A DNA stretch of 10,000 nt from NCBI GenBank assembly GCA_020217065.1, contig JAIWOB010000047.1, positions 1 to 10,000 on the forward strand, read 5' to 3'. How positions within the stretch are numbered: the stretch's first letter is position 1; the number at the start of each line of letters is the position of its first letter. Shown here in pieces: positions 6,375-10,000 of this stretch. The notes below the pieces were generated by a model that saw nothing but the letters and a program-made list of their open reading frames with translations, had not been told where the DNA came from and made no database searches. The translations under genes and the position numbers were made by a program. Source of the DNA: Chloroflexota bacterium (GTDB lineage Bacteria > Chloroflexota > Anaerolineae > Anaerolineales > Villigracilaceae).

Positions 6375-7475
6375 TTATTTGACGTATGAGAAATAAACCA
6401 TCATCCAAAAAGGGATGAGCCCGCCTACCGCCAGCAGCGCCAGCAAAGAAAGCCCCACCGTCACCCAGTCAATTTCTTCATGGGCGTATTCCTGTTCGGT
6501 CTCCGGCGCTTGGCGGGAAACGACGGGAGCGGGCTGAACGGGACGGACGGGAGCGGGGACAAGAGGCGGCGGCGGAAGAGGCATTTCCCTCGTCGCCGGC
6601 GGAGAGACCGGACGAGCGGCGGGAAGAGGCGAAACGGCAGGCGGCGCATCGGGAACGGTTCCAAACTTCAACAGCACGCGCCCCAACTGGTCGGCGGTGC
6701 GATAACGCGCGGAAGGCTCTTTCGAAAGCACTTTTGCAATGATTTCTTCGAGGGCGGCGGGAATATCGGGGATGTACTCGCGGATGGGAATAGGGCGCGC
6801 GGAAATGTGCAAACGCGCCAGTTCTTCAAGCGTAGAGGCGGTAAAGGGCGGCGCGCCGCTCAAAAGTTCGTACATGACGACGCCGATGGAGTATACGTCA
6901 GAGGCGGGAGAGAGCGCTTCGCCCCGCGCCTGTTCGGGGGAAAAGTAAAGCGGCGACCCCCACACAACGTCGCTTTTTTCGCCGGGCGCCATCGTCGAAA
7001 GCGCGCGCGCAATCCCAAAATCGGTGACCTTAAGACGCCCATCCGCCGAGACCAGCATATTGTGGGGCTTTACGTCGCAGTGAACAAGACCCGCGCGGTG
7101 AGCGTATCCAAGCCCCGCGCAGGCTTGAATGATGAGCGGAATGCCCGCTTCCACGCTAAAACGCCCGCGCTCGCGGATTAACTGCTTCAAGTCTTTGCCG
7201 GGAATAAATTCCATGACGATGAAAAGCAGGTCGTCGGCTAAACCAAAATCATGCACGGTGACGATGTTGGGATGCGAGAGGTTCGCGGCGGAGCGCGCTT
7301 CGGTGCGAAAACTTTTCTGAAAATCGGCGTTGCTCGAATAATCCTTGCGCAACACTTTGATTGCGACGTAGCGGTCCAGCGTCAAATCGCGGGCGCGAAA
7401 GACTTCTGACATGCCGCCGGCGCCGAGTTTTTGAAGAAGTTGATAGCGGTTGTTAAGAAGGGTCGGTTCGGTCAT
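6375..7475 (-). CDS. Tail-anchored Ser/Thr protein kinase (PknB-like, no PASTA domains)
   Basis: The 366-residue protein has a Hanks-type kinase domain at about 11-271. Visible are the glycine loop GAGGMSEV (18-25), VAIK with Lys40, a helix-C Glu59, the catalytic loop HCDVKPHN (132-139), DFG (152-154), the SPE motif (179-181) and an activation segment rich in Ser/Thr. The catalytic loop has Cys133 where most bacterial kinases have Arg, making it a non-RD kinase. A proline-rich linker (about 275-322, with a run of Pro near 300-305) leads to one membrane helix at about 338-361 with only a few residues after it. Thus there is no extracellular sensor, unlike PrkC/PknB. No phosphatase gene is in view. 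It heads the operon with the acyltransferase and rpe. The ATG at 7475 lies 8 bases after a perfect TATAAT, so the mRNA is probably leaderless. Confidence 0.93.
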   Translation of the reverse strand: MTEPTLLNNRYQLLQKLGAGGMSEVFRARDLTLDRYVAIKVLRKDYSSNADFQKSFRTEARSAANLSHPNIVTVHDFGLADDLLFIVMEFIPGKDLKQLIRERGRFSVEAGIPLIIQACAGLGYAHRAGLVHCDVKPHNMLVSADGRLKVTDFGIARALSTMAPGEKSDVVWGSPLYFSPEQARGEALSPASDVYSIGVVMYELLSGAPPFTASTLEELARLHISARPIPIREYIPDIPAALEEIIAKVLSKEPSARYRTADQLGRVLLKFGTVPDAPPAVSPLPAARPVSPPATREMPLPPPPLVPAPVRPVQPAPVVSRQAPETEQEYAHEEIDWVTVGLSLLALLAVGGLIPFWMMVYFSYVK

Positions 7476-7483
7476 CGGCGGGA

Positions 7484-7492
7484 ATTATATCA
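7484..7492 (-). promoter_or_regulatory. Extended -10 promoter for the kinase operon, leaderless
   Basis: The minus strand reads TG-A-TATAAT, a perfect extended -10. Only 8 bases (TCCCGCCG) separate it from the ATG at 7475, so transcription would begin at or within 2-3 bases of the start codon. There is no room for a ribosome binding site. No -35 match is seen, which an extended -10 can tolerate. Confidence 0.65.
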
Positions 7493-7541
7493 TCTCGCGA
7501 TTTATAATTTAGGCGTACGGTCAACCCGCCTCGCAGTAGGA

Positions 7542-7547
7542 TATAAT
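7542..7547 (+). promoter_or_regulatory. -10 promoter for the SH3b gene, leaderless
   Basis: A perfect TATAAT lies 7 bases before the ATG at 7555, again implying a leaderless mRNA. It mirrors the kinase promoter: both read GATATAAT followed by a short GC-rich stretch and GATG. There is no TGn extension, and the -35 is poor. Confidence 0.6.
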
Positions 7548-7554
7548 CCGCGCG

Positions 7555-8031
7555 ATGGACTTGAAACCCTACCTCAATCGTTCCGTGCTTCTGGGCGCTG
7601 TGGGCTTTGCAGGCGGCTTCCTATTGATTGCGTTGATTGTAATCGGCTTCGCGTCGCCACGGCTCTCGCCCGAAGTGGGCTTCGCCCCCGCCGACCTGAC
7701 CGTAATTCCCGCCCCCACCCACACTCCCAATGTGACGCCCTCGCCCACCCTCGACCCGGCGCTCGTCAGCCCCACGCCCGACCCGACTCAAATCAGCGTT
7801 GGAGGTTACGTTCAAATCAGCGGCACGGAAGGCGAGGGATTGCGAATTCGCGCCGCGCCGGGCTTGAACAGCGATACGGTTTTCTTTGGCGAAGAGTCGG
7901 AAGTCTTCATGGTGCGCGACGGTTCGCAGACGATGGACGGTTATGTCTGGTGGTATCTTGTCGCGCCTTACGATGAAACGCGCGCCGGCTGGGCAGCAGC
8001 CGATTTTTTGGCGGTTGTCCCTTCGCCGTAA
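7555..8031 (+). CDS. Membrane-anchored SH3b-domain protein
   Basis: The 158-residue protein has an N-terminal membrane segment at about 11-33 with a short basic cytoplasmic tail, a Pro/Thr-rich spacer at about 44-79 (repeated TP, SPT and DPT units), and a bacterial SH3 (SH3b) domain at about 84-155. The domain shows the expected GLRIRAAPG pattern at 95-103 and a closing GWAAADFL at 145-152. By topology the SH3b domain is outside the cytoplasmic membrane, where such domains often bind peptidoglycan or cell-wall peptides. No enzyme domain is attached, so it could be a receptor or scaffold. It is divergent from the Ser/Thr kinase, sharing a 79-base gap with mirrored promoters, and is followed 33 bases later by the DUF971 gene. 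Its exact job is unknown. Confidence 0.82.
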   Translation: MDLKPYLNRSVLLGAVGFAGGFLLIALIVIGFASPRLSPEVGFAPADLTVIPAPTHTPNVTPSPTLDPALVSPTPDPTQISVGGYVQISGTEGEGLRIRAAPGLNSDTVFFGEESEVFMVRDGSQTMDGYVWWYLVAPYDETRAGWAAADFLAVVPSP

Positions 8032-8055
8032 CAGAGTTTGGACTCCAGGACAAAT

Positions 8056-8060
8056 GAGGA
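8056..8060 (+). promoter_or_regulatory. Ribosome binding site that sets the DUF971 start
   Basis: GAGGA, with about 5 bases between its GAGG core and the ATG at 8065. It rules out an in-frame TTG at 8038 that lies only 6 bases after the stop of the SH3b gene. Confidence 0.65.
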
Positions 8061-8064
8061 AAAT

Positions 8065-8424
8065 ATGCAGCATAAACCTACCAGCATCAACGCCAGCAAG
8101 AGCAAAAAGGAATTCACCATCGTCTGGGACGACGGGCACGTGAGCGTGTACCCCTTTGGGCTGCTGCGCGCCGCCTGCCCCTGCGCCTCCTGCCGAGGCG
8201 GGCATGAAAACATGAAATCCGAGCCGGACGCGGAAGTATTTACGCGCCAAATGGAAGATTCCCCCGCCACCCGTCTCACCAACGTCGTCGCTGTCGGCTC
8301 CTACGCCGTCACCATTGTCTGGGAAGACGGTCACGATTACGGAATTTATAATTGGTATTACCTGCGCGCCCTTTGCCCCTGCGACGCCTGCCGGCGGGAA
8401 AGCGCGCAAAGGCAGAGCGGTTAA
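8065..8424 (+). CDS. DUF971 (gamma-butyrobetaine hydroxylase N-terminal-like) protein
   Basis: The 119-residue protein belongs to the DUF971 / GBBH-like_N family (W-x-DGH, LR, CPCxxCR, then GxYAxxIxWxDGH-x-x-GIY). Stand-alone members are small cytoplasmic proteins, often found near iron-sulfur or cofactor genes; their biochemical role is not established. The protein consists of two similar halves: residues 17-44 (TIVWDDGH, LRA, CPCASCR) and 82-110 (TIVWEDGH, LRA, CPCDACR). Each half ends in three cysteines, Cys38/40/43 and Cys104/106/109, which could bind a metal or cluster. It is translated from the ATG at 8065 with a good ribosome site and is likely cotranscribed with the SH3b gene. Its stop codon overlaps the stop of rsmA on the other strand, and no terminator is visible between them. 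Confidence 0.88.
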   Translation: MQHKPTSINASKSKKEFTIVWDDGHVSVYPFGLLRAACPCASCRGGHENMKSEPDAEVFTRQMEDSPATRLTNVVAVGSYAVTIVWEDGHDYGIYNWYYLRALCPCDACRRESAQRQSG

Positions 8425-9266
8425 ATTTCCTCTCGACACAGCCTCGCCCACTCCTCGATGGAGAGGGTCTCGGCGCGGCGCGCAGGGTCTATGCCCGCCG
8501 ATTTCAACAAGGCTTCCGCTTGCGGGGGGGTGAGGCGCAGCCCCGCCGAGAGCGCGTTGCGAAGATTTTTACGCTTTTGACCAAATCCCGCTTTGACGAA
8601 TTTAAAGAAAGAAGAAAGATTCGAGGCGGGAATCAACGGCTGGGGGTAAACGTCCACCCGCAAAATGGCAGAATCCACGGCAGGGACGGGATAAAAGGCT
8701 CCAGCGGGAATCACGCCCGCAATGGACGGTTTGCCGTACACTTGCACGCTCAACGCCAATACGCTCAAATCGCCGGGCAAGGCGCAAACCCGCTCGGCGA
8801 CTTCCTTTTGAATAGTCAGCGCAATGCGGCGCGCGCGGCGCGCAGGGTCGCCTTCCAAAAGATGGCGCATGATGGCGGAGGTAATGTAATACGGAATGTT
8901 GGCGACCACAAGATAATCGGGGCGGCTGACGATTGCCGAAACGTCCGTCTTCAGGATGTCGCCTTGCAAAAGACGCACATTGGCATACGGCGCAAGGACA
9001 GCCCGCAGCGGCGGAATCAGGCGCGGGTCCAATTCAATGGCGGTCACTTCTCGGGCAGCCAAAGCCAGATAGCGGGTCAGACTCCCAAGCCCCGAACCAA
9101 TCTCCAGCACAGCGTCTTCCGCTTGAATTTCAGCGGCGCGAACAATGCGTTCCAGTGCGGCGGGGTCCTGCAAAAAGTTCTGACCCAGCCTTTTGTCGGC
9201 GCGCAATCCAAAGCGTTTGAGAAGGGCGGCGGCGTCGAGGGGAGCAAGCGCGGAAAAATCGTTCAT
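8421..9266 (-). CDS. rsmA: 16S rRNA (adenine(1518)-N6/adenine(1519)-N6)-dimethyltransferase
   Basis: The 281-residue enzyme (KsgA) dimethylates two adjacent adenines in the helix-45 loop of 16S rRNA, using S-adenosylmethionine, late in small-subunit assembly. The N-terminal segment KRFGLRADKRLGQNFL (17-32) is characteristic. The SAM site shows EIGSGLG (55-61), the acidic loop IELD (77-80) and QGDIL (101-105); the catalytic NIPYY is at 123-127. The C-terminal domain has GFGQKRKNLRNAL (227-239), typical of the family. Length is normal. The ATG at 9266 overlaps the stop of the upstream LCP gene as ATGA, which implies translational coupling; no Shine-Dalgarno sits at the normal distance. The open frame continues upstream to 9338 but only as unusual residues inside the LCP coding region. 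It is convergent with the DUF971 gene and the two stop codons share the bases TTAA. Confidence 0.96.
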   Translation of the reverse strand: MNDFSALAPLDAAALLKRFGLRADKRLGQNFLQDPAALERIVRAAEIQAEDAVLEIGSGLGSLTRYLALAAREVTAIELDPRLIPPLRAVLAPYANVRLLQGDILKTDVSAIVSRPDYLVVANIPYYITSAIMRHLLEGDPARRARRIALTIQKEVAERVCALPGDLSVLALSVQVYGKPSIAGVIPAGAFYPVPAVDSAILRVDVYPQPLIPASNLSSFFKFVKAGFGQKRKNLRNALSAGLRLTPPQAEALLKSAGIDPARRAETLSIEEWARLCREEI

Positions 9267-10000
9267 GGACAAAAGGAAGACGAGGCTTCCTCCTCTTCTT
9301 TCGCTGGAATGGCGGCGGAAGCGGGGATTTGGGGCCACAGCCCAGCCTGAAAACGCGCCGTGTATTCGCGCAGGATTTCAAAATCGGCATCAAAGATGAG
9401 CAGACCGTTTGGGTATTCCGGGTCTTCATAAATACGGACTTCGGTGAAGAGCTCTTCGGGAAAACTGGCAAAGGCGATATTTTCTACGGGGAGTTTCGAG
9501 CCGAGGCACGCCAACTGGCTGAGTTGGTCGGGCGTGAAGTCGGTCTGGATGTTATCTTGAAACGACTGGATAAGGTCGGGAATTTGGGTCACAATGGACG
9601 GGCTGAGGACTTTCTCACGGATGGCGCAGAGAATCAGGTTTTGGTTGCCAACCCGCTCGAACATGCCTTGTTTGCGGTTGCGCGCCACTTTCAACGCCTC
9701 CGCGCCGTTGAGGTGATGCCTGCCGATGGTCAATCCCGTATTGTAGGCGGTCTCCATATCTGGGATTTCGACGGTAATGCCGTCTATGGCGTTGACAATG
9801 TTCTCAAAGGTACGCATGTTGACGGCGAGATAATGGTCGGTTTGAACGCCAAAATTGAGGTTGAGCGTCAACGCCAACAAGCCCGGTCCCTGACTGGGGT
9901 CGTCCCAATAGGCAAAACCGTCGCCGGGCTGTCCATAGAGGTACGCCTGATTGAGTTTTCCGTGGTTCAGCCCGTTGAGATTATCCGCAATATATGGAAT
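9263..10000 (-). CDS. LytR-CpsA-Psr (LCP) family protein (partial, N-terminus beyond window)
   Basis: The frame is open from base 10000 to the TGA at 9263-9265, giving the last 245 residues. LCP proteins are membrane-anchored enzymes that move glycopolymers from a lipid carrier to peptidoglycan outside the membrane. Counting from the window edge, visible marks are HGKLNQAYLYG (13-23), the strand-helix GVQTDHYLAVNMRTFENIVNAIDGI (51-75), and the substrate-binding segment LNGAEALKVARNRK (97-110) followed by FER and NQ. The R-x-R pair of the active site is present, but the later GD and RQ positions read GM and NQ, so the phosphate site is somewhat altered. The region after about 140 is a family-unspecific tail, ending in a Glu/Ser-rich stretch. 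The N-terminal cytoplasmic part and membrane helix are not in the window. It is the upstream partner of rsmA, with overlapping stop and start codons. Confidence 0.88.
   Translation of the reverse strand: MPYIADNLNGLNHGKLNQAYLYGQPGDGFAYWDDPSQGPGLLALTLNLNFGVQTDHYLAVNMRTFENIVNAIDGITVEIPDMETAYNTGLTIGRHHLNGAEALKVARNRKQGMFERVGNQNLILCAIREKVLSPSIVTQIPDLIQSFQDNIQTDFTPDQLSQLACLGSKLPVENIAFASFPEELFTEVRIYEDPEYPNGLLIFDADFEILREYTARFQAGLWPQIPASAAIPAKEEEEASSSFCP

Noticed and set aside
6480..7181. 233-codon plus-strand frame antisense to the kinase
   Set aside because: Arg/Gly-rich product with no recognisable motif; the kinase frame opposite contains every expected kinase motif.
7621..8451. 276-codon minus-strand frame antisense to the SH3b and DUF971 genes
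   Set aside because: Spans two well-supported genes on the other strand and has a Gly/Arg/Val-rich composition without motifs; a shadow.
8473..8849. Exact 17-base direct repeat (8473-8489 and 8833-8849) within rsmA
   Set aside because: Both copies are in the same frame and encode Asp-Pro-Ala-Arg-Arg-Ala. With strong GC codon preference a shared 5-6 residue stretch is enough to explain it; there is no sign of a mobile or recombination site.
8352..9350. 332-codon open frame on the plus strand running antisense across the whole of rsmA
   Set aside because: Its product is low-complexity, Arg/Gly/Gln-rich with no known family pattern, while the opposite strand is an unmistakable RsmA. The open frame is a by-product of GC-biased codons.
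1..10000. CRISPR array, tRNA or rRNA gene, insertion sequence, attachment site or replication origin
   Set aside because: No regularly spaced repeats, no cloverleaf or rRNA sequence, no transposase or integrase coding region and no long terminal inverted repeats were found on either strand.

Overview
The window looks like chromosomal DNA of a Chloroflexota bacterium, most likely class Anaerolineae. That placement is an inference from gene content, mid-50s GC judged by eye, and the style of several proteins (a tail-anchored Ser/Thr kinase with a proline-rich linker, a DUF971 protein with two CPCxxCR motifs, a membrane-anchored SH3b protein). No rRNA marker is present to confirm it. Coding density is very high: eleven protein genes, no RNA gene, no mobile element, no CRISPR array, and no gene-free stretch over about 250 bases.

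Layout. Bases 1-1050 (minus) hold an MFS exporter whose 3' end is cut by the window edge. Bases 1051-1173 are a compact intergenic region with an intrinsic terminator, an extended -10 promoter and a small repeat element. Bases 1174-3206 (minus) are a two-gene operon: an Asp23/YloU-like protein followed by a FakA/YloV-like DhaL-domain protein. Divergent from it is rpmB (ribosomal protein L28, plus, 3446-3631), which ends in a clear terminator. Bases 3676-7475 (minus) are a tightly packed operon: Ser/Thr kinase, then an OafA/OatA-type acyltransferase with an SGNH domain, then rpe. Divergent from the kinase is a plus-strand pair at 7555-8424: an SH3b membrane protein and a DUF971 protein. Convergent with these is a minus-strand pair at 8421-10000: an LCP-family protein (5' end cut by the window edge) and rsmA.

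How the parts fit. The order and orientation kinase - X - rpe - (rpmB opposite) - asp23/yloU - fakA/yloV is the same as the well-known Bacillus subtilis order prkC - rsgA - rpe - thiN - spoVM - (rpmB opposite) - yloU - yloV. Here an acyltransferase occupies the rsgA position. The kinase has no extracellular PASTA region; it is tail-anchored and has a non-RD catalytic loop (HCD). With the acyltransferase and the nearby LCP ligase this suggests a cell-envelope theme, but that link is inference.

At the regulatory level, several start sites show extended -10 boxes (TGn plus a TATAAT-like hexamer). Two divergent genes have near-identical TATAAT boxes only 7-8 bases before their ATG, which suggests leaderless mRNAs. 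Nothing here is a plainly new defence or mobile system. The points most worth a second look are the remodelled kinase-rpe-rpmB-fakA neighbourhood, the kinase/SH3b divergent pair with mirrored leaderless promoters, and the duplicated cysteine motif in the DUF971 protein.
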